Source of the DNA: Deltaproteobacteria bacterium
GTDB lineage: Bacteria > Myxococcota_A > UBA796 > GCA-2862545
Reading direction: 5' to 3'
Assembly: GCA_006226595.1 (NCBI GenBank)
Contig: SBGP01000027.1
Span: 1 to 55,719 of the forward strand
Length of the DNA stretch: 55,719 nucleotides
The stretch's first letter is position 1; the number at the start of each line of letters is the position of its first letter. This document shows, one piece after another, positions 45,185 to 54,472 of the stretch. The translations under genes were made by a program, and so were the position numbers. The notes beneath the pieces were generated by a model, which did not search any database, was not told the origin of the DNA, and worked only from the letters and a program-made list of their open reading frames with translations.

Positions 45185-46558
45185 ATGCCCATGATCCGGA
45201 AAACCCTCCACAGGATGCTCGCACTTGTCGCGGCGCTCCTCGTCTTCAGCACCGCCCACGCCCAGGAGGCGCGGACGGACTGGCTCGACATCGAGCTTGG
45301 CAAGAGCCTCGTGCTCGAGACGCCGGCGAACGCCAAGGCGATCGCGATCACCGATCCCACCGTGGCGGACATCCAGACTCTCGGCTCGGGCAACAAGCTC
45401 CAGGTGCAGGGCAAGCAGGTCGGCTCCACCGACCTCATCGTGCAGCTGACCACGGGCGCGCCGATCATCTACGAGATCACCGTGCATCAGGACCTCACCG
45501 ACCTCATCCGTCGCGTCGACGGCCTGGTCGAGGGTGAGCCGCCGCAGGTCTACCCCCTGCAGGACCGCATCGTCGTCCAGGGCGTCGTCGACGACCTCGA
45601 CACCCTCGAGGCCATCGCCGGCGTCGCCCGCATCTACGACGACAACTTCGTCAACCTGATGACCGTCGAGGGCGATCACCAGGTGCAGCTCGAGGTCATC
45701 TTCGCCGAGGTCAGCCGCAGCGCGACCCGCTCCCTGGGCCTGCAGGCTCTCTGGGGCAACAGCGAGATGGGCTTCCAGATGGCCAGCCCCGCGCTGAACA
45801 GCAACACGGGCGTCCAGCACCCGAGCGTGACCGCGATCGCGCAGGGCTTCGTCGGCAACTCGAGCTCCGGCCTGTTCAACTTCATGGGCTACATCGCGGA
45901 CCTCGACCTCGCGGCCACGCTGTCCATCCTCTCCGACTACCGGATGGGCAAGGTGCTCGCGCAGCCGACCCTCGTCGCCCTCTCCGGTCAGCAGGCCGAG
46001 TTCCTCGCCGGTGGTGAGATTCCGCTCCCGAACCCGAGTGGTCAGGGCCAGATCACCATCCAGTTCAAGGAGTACGGCGTCAAGCTGGTCTTCGTGCCCA
46101 CCGTGCTCGGCGGAAACGTGATCGACCTGCGCGTGTACGTCGAGGTCAGCGAGCCGGACTTCGGCAACGCCGCTCGACTCGTTGGTATCGAAGTTCCGGG
46201 CTTTGCCTCCCGCAAGGCGGCGAGCCACCTGCGCCTCGACTCCGGCATGACCTTCGCGATGGCCGGCATGCTCAACGAGCGTACCAACTACAGCCGCGCT
46301 GAAGTCCCCGGTCTCGGTCGCATCCCGATTCTCGGCACCCTGTTCCGGTTCACCACGCACGAGCGTGACGAGACCGAGCTGGTGATCTTCGTGACGCCGC
46401 GCCTGGTCCGTCCCCTCGGTCCCGGCGAGGTCCCGGCCGCGCCCGGCACCACCGAGAACAACAACCCCAGCGACATCGAGCTCTTCCTGCTCGGCCTCGA
46501 CCACCGTCCCGGCAGCCGCACGGCCGAGCCGTCCGGCGACGTCGGCCTCGTGCGCTAG
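45185..46558 (+). CDS. cpaC: CpaC/RcpA outer-membrane secretin
   Basis: A 457-residue secretin with a signal peptide (LLVFSTAHA). Residues ~35-100 are the N-terminal secretin-and-TonB-like domain (GKSLVLETP, then ITDPTVADIQ). A BON-like segment follows (RRVDGLVEGEPPQ, then DRIVVQGVVDD). The secretin beta-barrel core starts near 170 (VQLEVIFAEVSRS) and includes VLAQPTLVALSGQQAEFLAGGEIP and VPGLGRIPILGTLFR, the diagnostic secretin signature. It forms the outer-membrane pore for the pilus. ATG 45185 is followed by a second ATG at 45191, which could also serve. Confidence 0.92.
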   Translation: MPMIRKTLHRMLALVAALLVFSTAHAQEARTDWLDIELGKSLVLETPANAKAIAITDPTVADIQTLGSGNKLQVQGKQVGSTDLIVQLTTGAPIIYEITVHQDLTDLIRRVDGLVEGEPPQVYPLQDRIVVQGVVDDLDTLEAIAGVARIYDDNFVNLMTVEGDHQVQLEVIFAEVSRSATRSLGLQALWGNSEMGFQMASPALNSNTGVQHPSVTAIAQGFVGNSSSGLFNFMGYIADLDLAATLSILSDYRMGKVLAQPTLVALSGQQAEFLAGGEIPLPNPSGQGQITIQFKEYGVKLVFVPTVLGGNVIDLRVYVEVSEPDFGNAARLVGIEVPGFASRKAASHLRLDSGMTFAMAGMLNERTNYSRAEVPGLGRIPILGTLFRFTTHERDETELVIFVTPRLVRPLGPGEVPAAPGTTENNNPSDIELFLLGLDHRPGSRTAEPSGDVGLVR

Positions 46559-46567
46559 GAGACGCCT

Positions 46568-47755
46568 GTGCGTTCAGTGGACAACGTTCGTGGAGCAGCC
46601 CGAGTCCTGCTCGTAGGACTCGACAACGACGCCGTCGGCATGGTCCGTGAGGTCCTTGCCGCCGAGGCGGTCCTTCCCCAGGGCAGCCTGCCCTTTGGGG
46701 ATGCCCTCATCGAGGCTCGACACTCCCAGCCCGATGCCGCCATCGTCTCGCTCGGTGAGGCGATGGATGCGGCTCTGGACTTCGGGGCGCAGCTGTCTCG
46801 TGAGTTCCCGAACATGACGCTGGTCGCCATGGCCCGTCAGTCCGACGCGCAGGCCATCCTGGCTGCGATGCGTGTCGGCTACAAGGAGTTCGTCACCCTT
46901 CCCGACGATGCCCAGCGCCTCCGGGATGCGGTGCACGCCTCCGCTCTCTCGGCCAGCTCCGGTGAGAAGGGGCTGGTCATCGCCACCGTGGGTTCCAAGG
47001 GTGGCGTGGGTACCACGACCGTGGGCACCCACCTCGCGGCGGAGCTCGCCGCAATTCACCGAGTCGTGCTCCTCGACCTGGACTTCTCCATGGGCGACGC
47101 GGCCTCGGTACTCGATGTGACCGTCAAGGACTCCATCGTCGATGTCCTGACGCGCGCTGATCGCCTCGACGAGCGAAGCCTCACCGCTTCCGTCGCGACC
47201 CACCGAAGCAAGGTGCAGGTCCTGGCTCAGCCCAACGGCGTCGACAGCCTCACCGAGGCCGATGCGGACGACGTGTTCAACCTGATCAATGCCTGTGCGC
47301 AGGCCTATCAGTACGTCATCCTCGACATCGGAAGCCAGGTGAGTGCCGCGACCGGTCTCGCCCTTCAGGTCGCCGACATCATTCTCCTCGTCACCACCCC
47401 CGACGTCATCGCCGTGCGCGATGCGTTCCGACGCCTCAAGCTTCTTCAGGCGCTCGGGGTGGAGAACGACCGCATCCGTCTGCTGGTCAACCGGCACCGT
47501 CCGAAGACCTTCGTCAGCCTCGAGGACATCCAGACGAACCTCGGCCTCCGAGTGTCCGCCACCATCGCTGACGATCCGAAGACGGCAGAGCAGGCGACCA
47601 ACGAAGGCAAGCTGATCCGCGAGGTCAACCGCCGCAGCGACACGGCGCGCAACATTGCAGGGCTCGTGGCCCTGCTCACCGAAGAAGAGGACGCCGAGGT
47701 CTCGGGCGATCCTCCATCCAAGAGCGGCCTGTTCGGCTGGTTCGGAAGGGGATGA
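46568..47755 (+). CDS. cpaE: CpaE-like localisation ATPase
   Basis: A 395-residue protein combining a pseudo-receiver N terminus (residues 12-110, lacking the phosphoacceptor Asp of true receivers) and a ParA/MinD-type ATPase. The ATPase has the deviant Walker A GSKGGVGTTT, a Walker-B-like DLDFSMGD and the later LLVTTPD. CpaE is believed to position the Tad machinery at the cell pole. The GTG start has AGGAG 7 bases away. A glycine- and serine-rich tail ends at FGWFGRG. Confidence 0.88.
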   Translation: MRSVDNVRGAARVLLVGLDNDAVGMVREVLAAEAVLPQGSLPFGDALIEARHSQPDAAIVSLGEAMDAALDFGAQLSREFPNMTLVAMARQSDAQAILAAMRVGYKEFVTLPDDAQRLRDAVHASALSASSGEKGLVIATVGSKGGVGTTTVGTHLAAELAAIHRVVLLDLDFSMGDAASVLDVTVKDSIVDVLTRADRLDERSLTASVATHRSKVQVLAQPNGVDSLTEADADDVFNLINACAQAYQYVILDIGSQVSAATGLALQVADIILLVTTPDVIAVRDAFRRLKLLQALGVENDRIRLLVNRHRPKTFVSLEDIQTNLGLRVSATIADDPKTAEQATNEGKLIREVNRRSDTARNIAGLVALLTEEEDAEVSGDPPSKSGLFGWFGRG

Positions 47756-47759
47756 GTAG

Positions 47760-49106
47760 ATGGGTGGCACTCGACTGATCGATCGCGTTCGTGGCGCGCA
47801 GTCCAAGTTCCGCGGCGGCGGCGGCTTCGCGGACTCCGAAGAGTTCGAGCAGGTCAAGAAGGAGCTGCACACCGAGGTCATCGAGTCCCTCGACTTCGAG
47901 CAGGTCAACACGACCGACCGCGATGAGCTCTCCGGCAAGCTGCGCAAGACGCTCATCGAGCGCGTCGAAACGCGGCAGCTGCCGCTCAACCGCATGGAGC
48001 GGGAGCGCCTGGTCGAGGAGATCCTCGACAACATCCTCGGCCTCGGCCCTCTCGAACCCCTCCTCCGTGACCCCGAGGTCTCGGACATCATGGTCAACGG
48101 TCCGAAGACCGTGTTCGTCGAGCGGAAGGGCAAGCTGGTCAAGACCAGTGTCACCTTCACCGACAACAAGCACCTGATGCAGATCATCGAACGCATCGTC
48201 GCGGCCGTCGGTCGTCGCGTCGATGAGACGACCCCGATGGTCGACGCCCGCATGGCGGACGGGTCGCGCTTCAACGCGATCATCCAGCCGCTGGCTCTCG
48301 ATGGCGCCGCCGTCTCTATCCGTCGGTTCGGTACGGTCCCGATTCACGCCGAGGACCTGATCGCACTGGGCTCCTGCCCTCGCCCGATCATGGAGGTTCT
48401 CCGCGGAGCCGTCCGCTGCAAGCTGAACTGCATCATCAGCGGCGGTACCGGTTCCGGGAAGACCACACTGCTCAACGTGCTCTCGTCCTTCATCCCGGAA
48501 GGCGAGCGGATCATCACCATCGAGGACTCCGCGGAGCTCCAGCTGCAGCAGACCCACGTCGTGCGCCTCGAGACCCGCCCCGCCAACCTCGAAGGCAAGG
48601 GCGAGGTCAACCAGCGCGACCTGGTGAAGAACTGTCTGCGAATGCGGCCCGACCGCATCATCCTCGGCGAGATCCGCGGCGGTGAGGCCATCGACATGCT
48701 CACCGCCATGAACACGGGCCACGATGGCTCGCTCGCCACGGTGCACGCCAACAACTCGCGCGACGCGCTCTCCCGCTTCGAGACCATGGTCGGTATCGGT
48801 ATGCCGAACATGGGCGACAAGGCGATCAAGGAGACGATTGCTCGCGCACTCGACGTCATCATCCAGCAGAGCCGCCTCCCGGACGGCACGCGTCGCATCC
48901 TCTCGCTCACCGAGGTGACGGGCATGGAGGGTCCGGTCATCACGACCCAGGACATCTTCGTGTTCGAGCGACGCACCATCGACGAGCACGGCCGCGTGCG
49001 CGGAGCCTTCAAGGCCACCGGCATCCGACCGAAGTTCGCGACCAAGTTGGCCTCGAACGGCATTCGCCTGTCGAGCGAGCTGTTCCGGTTCGAGATGGAG
49101 GTCTAG
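47760..49106 (+). CDS. cpaF: CpaF/TadA secretion ATPase
   Basis: A 448-residue type II/IV secretion ATPase that drives pilus extension and retraction. The N-terminal domain (to ~190) has EEILDNILGLGPLEPLL and DIMVNGPK; the catalytic domain has Walker A GGTGSGKTT, the Asp box ITIEDSAELQL, the Walker B LRMRPDRIILGEIRGGEA and the His box GHDGSLATVHANN, all intact. Four bases separate its start from the cpaE stop. Confidence 0.95.
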   Translation: MGGTRLIDRVRGAQSKFRGGGGFADSEEFEQVKKELHTEVIESLDFEQVNTTDRDELSGKLRKTLIERVETRQLPLNRMERERLVEEILDNILGLGPLEPLLRDPEVSDIMVNGPKTVFVERKGKLVKTSVTFTDNKHLMQIIERIVAAVGRRVDETTPMVDARMADGSRFNAIIQPLALDGAAVSIRRFGTVPIHAEDLIALGSCPRPIMEVLRGAVRCKLNCIISGGTGSGKTTLLNVLSSFIPEGERIITIEDSAELQLQQTHVVRLETRPANLEGKGEVNQRDLVKNCLRMRPDRIILGEIRGGEAIDMLTAMNTGHDGSLATVHANNSRDALSRFETMVGIGMPNMGDKAIKETIARALDVIIQQSRLPDGTRRILSLTEVTGMEGPVITTQDIFVFERRTIDEHGRVRGAFKATGIRPKFATKLASNGIRLSSELFRFEMEV

Positions 49107-50057
49107 TTGCCCCCCTCACTTACCATCTTCATCATCGCGGTGATCTTTACCGCGATGCTGGGCATGTCCCAGGGCATGTACTGGGCCTACGTCGCCCGGC
49201 GCGAACGCGAGCAGCGCGAGCTCGCCCGCCGTCTCGGCAGCATGGGCGAGGGCGTCGAAGGCACCTCCCTGTTCAAGGAGCAGGCGAAGGACGCCGTCGC
49301 GAACGCCCTCGGTAGCCTGGGTGCGCACCTTCAGGACAGCCTGCGCAAGGCTGACCTCCAGTACGGCGTTGCCCAGCTGGTCGCCCAGTGCGTGATTCTC
49401 GGACTCATCGTCGCCGTCGGCGCGATCTATTTCCTGGGTCTCCCGGGAATGATGCTTGCGCCCATCGCAGCGATCGTCCCCTACGGCCTGGTTCGCAAGG
49501 CGGGCAATGACCGGACGCGCCTGCTCGTGGAGCAGCTCCCCGATACCCTCGACCTGATGGCCCGCTCGCTGCAGGCCGGTCTCGGCCTCTCCGACGCCCT
49601 GCGGCTGGTCGCCGAGGAGATGCCTCTCCCGGTCGCCGCCGAGTTCGGCCGCGTGTTCGAGGAGGTCCGCTTCGGTCGCGACTACCGTGAAGCTCTCGAG
49701 AAGCTCCTCAACCGTAACCCTGGCATCTTCGACCTCCAGCTCCTGGTGTCGTCCATCCTCCTGCAGCGTGAGACCGGCGGTAACCTCATCGAGATCCTCG
49801 ACAACATCGCCGAGACCATCCGCGCCCGCTTCCTGTTCCAGGCGAAGGTGGCAGCCCTGACCTCCGAGGCGCGTTTCTCCGCCCTCGTGCTCGGCTCCCT
49901 TCCCCTTGGCGTTGCCACGATGATCTCGATCACGCAGCCGACCTACCTGCTGCCGTTGGTCGAAGATCCGATGGGCAACCTCTTGCTCGGTTTCGCGTGC
50001 TGCATGTACACCTTCGGCGTGTTCATGATGAACCGCGTGTCGCAGGTGGAGGTCTGA
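49107..50057 (+). CDS. tadB: TadB inner-membrane platform protein
   Basis: A 316-residue polytopic protein, type II secretion F/TadB family, which forms the platform under CpaF. Hydrophobic segments lie at ~6-28, ~95-135, ~262-282 and ~290-310. The T2SF domain has DTLDLMARSLQAGLGLSDALRLV and the LLVSSILLQRETGGNL motif. It starts at TTG, with GGAGG seven bases upstream, immediately after the cpaF stop. The TGATG junction overlaps the tadC start by one base. Confidence 0.9.
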   Translation: MPPSLTIFIIAVIFTAMLGMSQGMYWAYVARREREQRELARRLGSMGEGVEGTSLFKEQAKDAVANALGSLGAHLQDSLRKADLQYGVAQLVAQCVILGLIVAVGAIYFLGLPGMMLAPIAAIVPYGLVRKAGNDRTRLLVEQLPDTLDLMARSLQAGLGLSDALRLVAEEMPLPVAAEFGRVFEEVRFGRDYREALEKLLNRNPGIFDLQLLVSSILLQRETGGNLIEILDNIAETIRARFLFQAKVAALTSEARFSALVLGSLPLGVATMISITQPTYLLPLVEDPMGNLLLGFACCMYTFGVFMMNRVSQVEV

Positions 50058-50950
50058 TGGAGACCCTTCTCGTCCTTCTCGGTATCGGCGTCATCGGCTT
50101 CGGCGTGTTCTCCGCCTACAGCTTCATGAACCCCTCTCGTACCGCCTCGGACCGCCTCGCGGAGTTCACGGGCGTCCGCGACGAAGACCTCAACGACGAC
50201 CCGGCACTCAAGCAACTCGCCGAGCGACTCGCCACCATGGCGGCCCAGTCCGGCGAGGACGCGGACTTCCTCCGCCGCAGCCTGGTTCACGCGGGCTACC
50301 GCGGCAAGCATGCGGCGGAGCTGTTCACTTCCGTGCGCGTCATGCTCGCCCTGACGCTGCCCGTGCTCGCCAGCGGCTTCCTCATCAACCAGAGCCCGCT
50401 TCGCATGGGAGGTGGCGTGCTCTTCGCCGCCGCCCTCGGCTACATCTTCCCGCAGAGCTGGCTCACGGGGCAGGTGGAAGCGCGCCAGAAGAAGCTGCTC
50501 CGTCCTTTCCCGGACGCGCTCGACCTCATGGTCGTCAGCGTCGAGGCCGGCCTCGGCCTGGATGCGGCCTTCCGCCGCGTCGCCGACGAGCTCGAGTTTG
50601 CGGCCCCTGAGCTCGCCGCCGAGTTCCGCCTCGTGAACAACGAGACCGGCGCCGGCGTGCCGCGCGTCGAGGCGCTCCGCCACCTCTACGACCGCACCGG
50701 CCTCGACACGATCAAGTCGCTGGTCAACATGCTCGTCCAGGCCGAGCGCTTCGGTACCTCCGTCGCCCGTTCGCTGCGCGTGCACGCGAACATCACCCGT
50801 GAGAAGCGCATGGCGCGCGCCGAGGAAGAGGCCGCGAAGGTGTCGCCGAAGCTCACCGTCGTCATGATCCTCTTCCTCATGCCGTGCCTGTTCATCGTCA
50901 TCATGGGTCCCGCCGCGGTCAACATTCGCCGGAACTTCCTGAAGAATTGA
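50057..50950 (+). CDS. tadC: TadC inner-membrane platform protein
   Basis: A 297-residue second platform protein, paralogue of TadB. It has an N-terminal helix, two central helices (~95-135) and a C-terminal helix (~265-288), and the T2SF core FPDALDLMVVSVEAGLGLDAAF followed by SLVNMLVQAERFGTSVARSL. GGAGG lies upstream of ATG 50057 within tadB. The next gene overlaps its stop through TTGA. Confidence 0.9.
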   Translation: METLLVLLGIGVIGFGVFSAYSFMNPSRTASDRLAEFTGVRDEDLNDDPALKQLAERLATMAAQSGEDADFLRRSLVHAGYRGKHAAELFTSVRVMLALTLPVLASGFLINQSPLRMGGGVLFAAALGYIFPQSWLTGQVEARQKKLLRPFPDALDLMVVSVEAGLGLDAAFRRVADELEFAAPELAAEFRLVNNETGAGVPRVEALRHLYDRTGLDTIKSLVNMLVQAERFGTSVARSLRVHANITREKRMARAEEEAAKVSPKLTVVMILFLMPCLFIVIMGPAAVNIRRNFLKN

Positions 50951-51696
50951 GATCGGCTCTGCTACTGCTGGTGCTTGCCGCCTGCGCCCCGAAGCGCCCT
51001 GCCCTCGCCGAAGACGAGACGTGGCGTGACTTCGAGAGCAAGCTCGAGGTGCGTCTCGACGTGATTGAGACGCTCCTGGATCAGGGGGCCGTGCGCAAGG
51101 CCGAGACGATCATCGCCCAGATGCGCTCCGAGGGAGAGGACACGCCCGAGCTGGACTACCTCCAGGGACGTGCCTTGTACCTGCAAGGTATGAGCGCCGA
51201 GGCCGAGCAGCTCCTGAGCCGCGCCACTACGGCGATGAAGCGCGATGCGCGTCCGCACGAGGTCCTCGGCCTCTTGTACGCGGACGCCCAGCGTTCGGAC
51301 GAGGCCGTCACCGAGCTCCAGACCGCGGTCAAGCTCGACGAGAACAACGCGAAGACCTGGAACAACCTCGGCTTTGTGCTCACCTCCACCCAGCGCTTCG
51401 ACGAGGCCGTCGAGGCCCTGCGCGAGGCAGTGCGCCTCGATGGGACCATCGCCCGCTACCGGAACAACCTGGGCTTCGCCCTGCACGCGAGCGGCCACCC
51501 GGCGGACGCGATGCAGGTGTTCAAGAGCACTGGAACCCTCGCGGATGCCCATACGAACATGGCTGTCGCCTGGGAGCTCGCTGGTTCGCTCGACGAGGCC
51601 CGCGCCCAATACGCCGCTGCGCTAGAATCCAACCCCGAACACACCCCCGCCAAGGAGGGCCTCGCTCGACTCGAGGCCCACGAGGAGTCCCCATGA
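50947..51696 (+). CDS. tadD: TadD-like TPR lipoprotein
   Basis: A 249-residue outer-membrane-type lipoprotein starting at TTG, which overlaps the tadC stop (TTGA). The lipobox is LAAC. Six or so TPR units run from ~45 to 240 (for example AKTWNNLGFVLTSTQRFDEAVEAL and ARYRNNLGFALHASGHPADAMQ). TadD proteins are outer-membrane assembly factors, often for the secretin, which fits the position here. No ATG or GTG start keeps the signal peptide intact, so TTG is favoured. Confidence 0.82.
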   Translation: MRSALLLLVLAACAPKRPALAEDETWRDFESKLEVRLDVIETLLDQGAVRKAETIIAQMRSEGEDTPELDYLQGRALYLQGMSAEAEQLLSRATTAMKRDARPHEVLGLLYADAQRSDEAVTELQTAVKLDENNAKTWNNLGFVLTSTQRFDEAVEALREAVRLDGTIARYRNNLGFALHASGHPADAMQVFKSTGTLADAHTNMAVAWELAGSLDEARAQYAAALESNPEHTPAKEGLARLEAHEESP

Positions 51697-51938
51697 CCCG
51701 CATCATCCTGATGGCCCTTGCTGGCGCCGGCCTCGCAGCCTGCGCCTCGCCCCGCCACCTTGGCTACGACTTCGGCCGTGCCTTCACGGAAGCGGCGATG
51801 CTCCAGACCGACCTCACCCGTCCCTCCGTGGCCGCTGGCGGTCACCCGCTGAACGGCAACGAGGCCGAGGCCATCCGTATGCAGGTGAGCCGCGAGGCGA
51901 GCGATCAGGAGTCGGGCCGGGCGCAGCTCGCCAACTAG
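51693..51938 (+). CDS. Small lipoprotein of the Tad operon
   Basis: An 81-residue lipoprotein (lipobox LAAC) with a small soluble part, GYDFGRAFTEAAMLQTDLTRP, then a Glu/Ala-rich helix. The family is not recognised. ATGA overlap with tadD and GAGGAG upstream place it in the Tad operon, perhaps as a pilotin-like partner of the secretin (inference). Confidence 0.7.
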   Translation: MTRIILMALAGAGLAACASPRHLGYDFGRAFTEAAMLQTDLTRPSVAAGGHPLNGNEAEAIRMQVSREASDQESGRAQLAN

Positions 51939-51959
51939 CCTCCTTCGGGGAGCGATCTC

Positions 51960-53279
51960 ATGCGACGTTCCCCGTCCGCCCCGCTGCTCCTGGGCGTGAT
52001 CTCAGGGTTGATTGCAGCGGTGGCGATCCTGCCTACGGCGGTCCCCCTCGGCTGGCAGATATCCGCCGCCGAGCGTGACTTCACCGTGCAGACCTCGGAG
52101 CGCGCGCTGTCCGCCGGAGAGCGCATGCTCCTTCGGGACGGGCGCCTTCCCGCCAATCCCACGGCGTTCGGTGCGGATGGCCTGCTGCTCATCGGCGATG
52201 CGAGCGAGCAGGTTGGCCACGTACCGATCGGGCTCGAGGGTCTGAGCCTCGACTGCACCGGCTGGGCGCAGATCCACGAGCTGCAGGGAAGCGAGTGGGC
52301 CGTTGCGTGCCACGAGCTGTCTGGGGACCGCCGCCTGTACTCCATCGTGCAGCACCGCTCGGAGCTCGCCTCGAATCTCGCCCTGCTCATCGGCGCGCTG
52401 TCGCTGATCGTCGGCATCATCACCGCCCTCGGCGTCCTCCGCATCCTGCGTCCCCTCTCCCACATCGCACTCGCTCTCGAGCGCGTTCGCATGGGTGAGC
52501 ACGGCGTCCGCGTGCAGCGAGCCGGCATGGCCGAGCTCGACGACCTCATCGAGGAGCTCAACGCCGCAGCATCGGCCATGGAGGAGCGCGAGGACGCGAT
52601 TCGCGGCCGCATTGCAGTCGTTCATGAGCTCGCGCGCATCGTCGCCCACGAGGTCCGCAACCCGCTGCAGTCGCTCGAGCTGCTCACGAGCCTGATCGCC
52701 GCGGAGCCGAACATCGAGGAACGACGCGAGCTGATGCACGCGATCCAGACCGAGATCCGCAACCTCGATGGCGTCGTCACGCGGCTGCTCCGCGAGGGCA
52801 TCGACCAGTCCGGGTTCCGCCTGAGCCGCTCCACGCGCGAGGTCCACCCCATCCTCGAGCAGGTGATCACCCTTCGCCGGCCCGAGGCCCACCGTCGGGG
52901 GGTGCTCATCGAGGGAGAGCTTCAGCGGGGTGTCGTCGCCAGCGTGGACACGGCGCTGTTTGCGCGCTCGATGGAGAACCTCGTCTCCAACGCGCTCCAG
53001 GCCGTGCCCGACGGCAAGGGCAAGATCGTCGTGAAGCTGGCCCGGGACGAGGACAGCTTCGTCGTTCGCGTCGACGACAACGGTCCCGGCGTGTCACCCG
53101 AGCTCTCCCCCACGGTGTTCGACCCCCACGTGACAGGGCGAAAGGACGGCCACGGGCTAGGATTGTCCATGGTCCGAGAGGTCCTCCGTGCCCATGGCGG
53201 TACGGTGCATCACGAACGCTCCCCGATGGGCGGCGCCGCGTTCATCGCCCGCATCCCCCTCGAAGAGGAAAGCCCTTGA
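51960..53279 (+). CDS. Membrane histidine kinase of the Tad locus
   Basis: A 439-residue sensor kinase. Two transmembrane segments (~10-34 and ~140-160) enclose a ~105-residue periplasmic sensor. A HAMP linker follows (ILRPLSHIALALERVRMGEHG), then a coiled region and HisKA with the phosphoacceptor His in VAHEVRNPLQSLEL. The catalytic domain has NLVSNALQAV (N), DDNGPGVSPELS (G1) and GHGLGLSMV (G2). The Asn-Pro-Leu of the H box is typical of NtrB-like kinases, matching the NtrC-like partner whose start overlaps its stop (TTGA). It likely tunes Tad expression, although the signal is unknown. Confidence 0.9.
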   Translation: MRRSPSAPLLLGVISGLIAAVAILPTAVPLGWQISAAERDFTVQTSERALSAGERMLLRDGRLPANPTAFGADGLLLIGDASEQVGHVPIGLEGLSLDCTGWAQIHELQGSEWAVACHELSGDRRLYSIVQHRSELASNLALLIGALSLIVGIITALGVLRILRPLSHIALALERVRMGEHGVRVQRAGMAELDDLIEELNAAASAMEEREDAIRGRIAVVHELARIVAHEVRNPLQSLELLTSLIAAEPNIEERRELMHAIQTEIRNLDGVVTRLLREGIDQSGFRLSRSTREVHPILEQVITLRRPEAHRRGVLIEGELQRGVVASVDTALFARSMENLVSNALQAVPDGKGKIVVKLARDEDSFVVRVDDNGPGVSPELSPTVFDPHVTGRKDGHGLGLSMVREVLRAHGGTVHHERSPMGGAAFIARIPLEEESP

Positions 53280-54472
53280 CCGCGCTCAACATCCTCATTG
53301 TCGACGACAACCGCTCCGCCGCGGACGCCCTCGCGCGCCTCCTCGCCCTGGGCGGCGACCAGGTGGCCGCGGCCTACGACGGCAACACCGCGATCGAGCG
53401 TATTCGCACGGACCCGCCGGACCTGGTGCTTACCGACCTCCGCATGGAGCCCGTCGACGGCATGGAGGTCCTGCGTGCCGCTCGGGCCATGGAACCACCC
53501 GTCGAGGTGATCGTGTTCACCGCGTTCGGCGCGGTCGAGGTCGCTGTCGAGGCCATGCAGCTCGGAGCGCGCGACTTCCTCACCAAGCCCGTCACCGCCG
53601 AGCAGATCGTCGAGCGACTCGCGCCGCTTCGCGCCGACGGAGCGACCCACCCCACGGACGATCCAGAGTTCATCGCGAACGCAGACTCCAGCCTTCGCCT
53701 CGTCGATACCCTGGGGCGCGCCGCGGGTGTCCCCTCCTCCGTGTGGCTCGAGGGCGAGCTCGGCAGCGGACGTGGCTTCGCTGCGCGCTACCTGCATCGC
53801 GTCGACCGCGCGGACGCTCCATTCTCGGAGATCAACCCGGCGCGGCCCTTCACCTGGCCCGAGACCGGCACCGCGGTGCTTCCGAACGTCGACCAGCTGT
53901 CGATGTCCGCCCAGGCGCAGCTCGCGCGCGATCTCGCCACCGTGCCCGAGAACCTTCGGGTGATCGCGACCTCCGGCCCCGATCCGCGACGTCTCATCGC
54001 CGAGGGGCGCCTGGATGCCGAGCTGTTCTACGCGCTGTCGGTGATCCTCATCGAGGTCCCGCCTCTGCGCAACCGCTCGGAGGACGTGCTGCCCATGCTC
54101 GACGCGGCGCTCGACCGCTTCGCCGCGCGCTACCGTCGCCCCCGCCCCAAACTCACGGGCGAGCAGCGCAAGGCGCTCTCTGCGCACGGATGGCCCGGCA
54201 ACGTCCGCGAGCTGCGAAACCTCGCCGAACGCGCGGTGGTCATGGGTGCGGATGCGCTCCACATCGACGTCCAGGCCCCCAAGACAGCGGGTCTGCCCCA
54301 GCTCGAGCCCGGGTTCTCGCTGGCCAACTACCTCGAGTCGGTCGAGAAGCGCCTGCTCATCGAGGCCCTGCGCCGGGCCGGCGGCGATCGCGCGCAAGCG
54401 GGCAAGCTCCTCGGCGTCGAGCGCAACACGCTGCGCTACAAGCTCAACAAGTACGGGCTCCTGGAGAAGTAG
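53276..54472 (+). CDS. NtrC-like response regulator with degenerate AAA+ domain
   Basis: A 398-residue regulator: receiver (D10/D11, phosphoacceptor D54, T82, K104), central AAA+ domain and C-terminal Fis-type helix-turn-helix (~355-396). The AAA+ domain keeps the overall order but is damaged. Walker A reads GELGSGRG (residues 160-167) instead of GESGTGKE, the segment that should carry the GAFTGA sigma-54 contact loop is deleted (~25-30 residues between EINPAR and TGTAVLP), and Walker B lacks its acidic pair (VLPNVDQL). Sigma-54 activation by the normal route is therefore unlikely; it may act as a DNA-binding regulator through Fis. The start is TTG, overlapping the kinase stop, with AGAGGAAAG upstream. 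Confidence 0.85.
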   Translation: MTALNILIVDDNRSAADALARLLALGGDQVAAAYDGNTAIERIRTDPPDLVLTDLRMEPVDGMEVLRAARAMEPPVEVIVFTAFGAVEVAVEAMQLGARDFLTKPVTAEQIVERLAPLRADGATHPTDDPEFIANADSSLRLVDTLGRAAGVPSSVWLEGELGSGRGFAARYLHRVDRADAPFSEINPARPFTWPETGTAVLPNVDQLSMSAQAQLARDLATVPENLRVIATSGPDPRRLIAEGRLDAELFYALSVILIEVPPLRNRSEDVLPMLDAALDRFAARYRRPRPKLTGEQRKALSAHGWPGNVRELRNLAERAVVMGADALHIDVQAPKTAGLPQLEPGFSLANYLESVEKRLLIEALRRAGGDRAQAGKLLGVERNTLRYKLNKYGLLEK

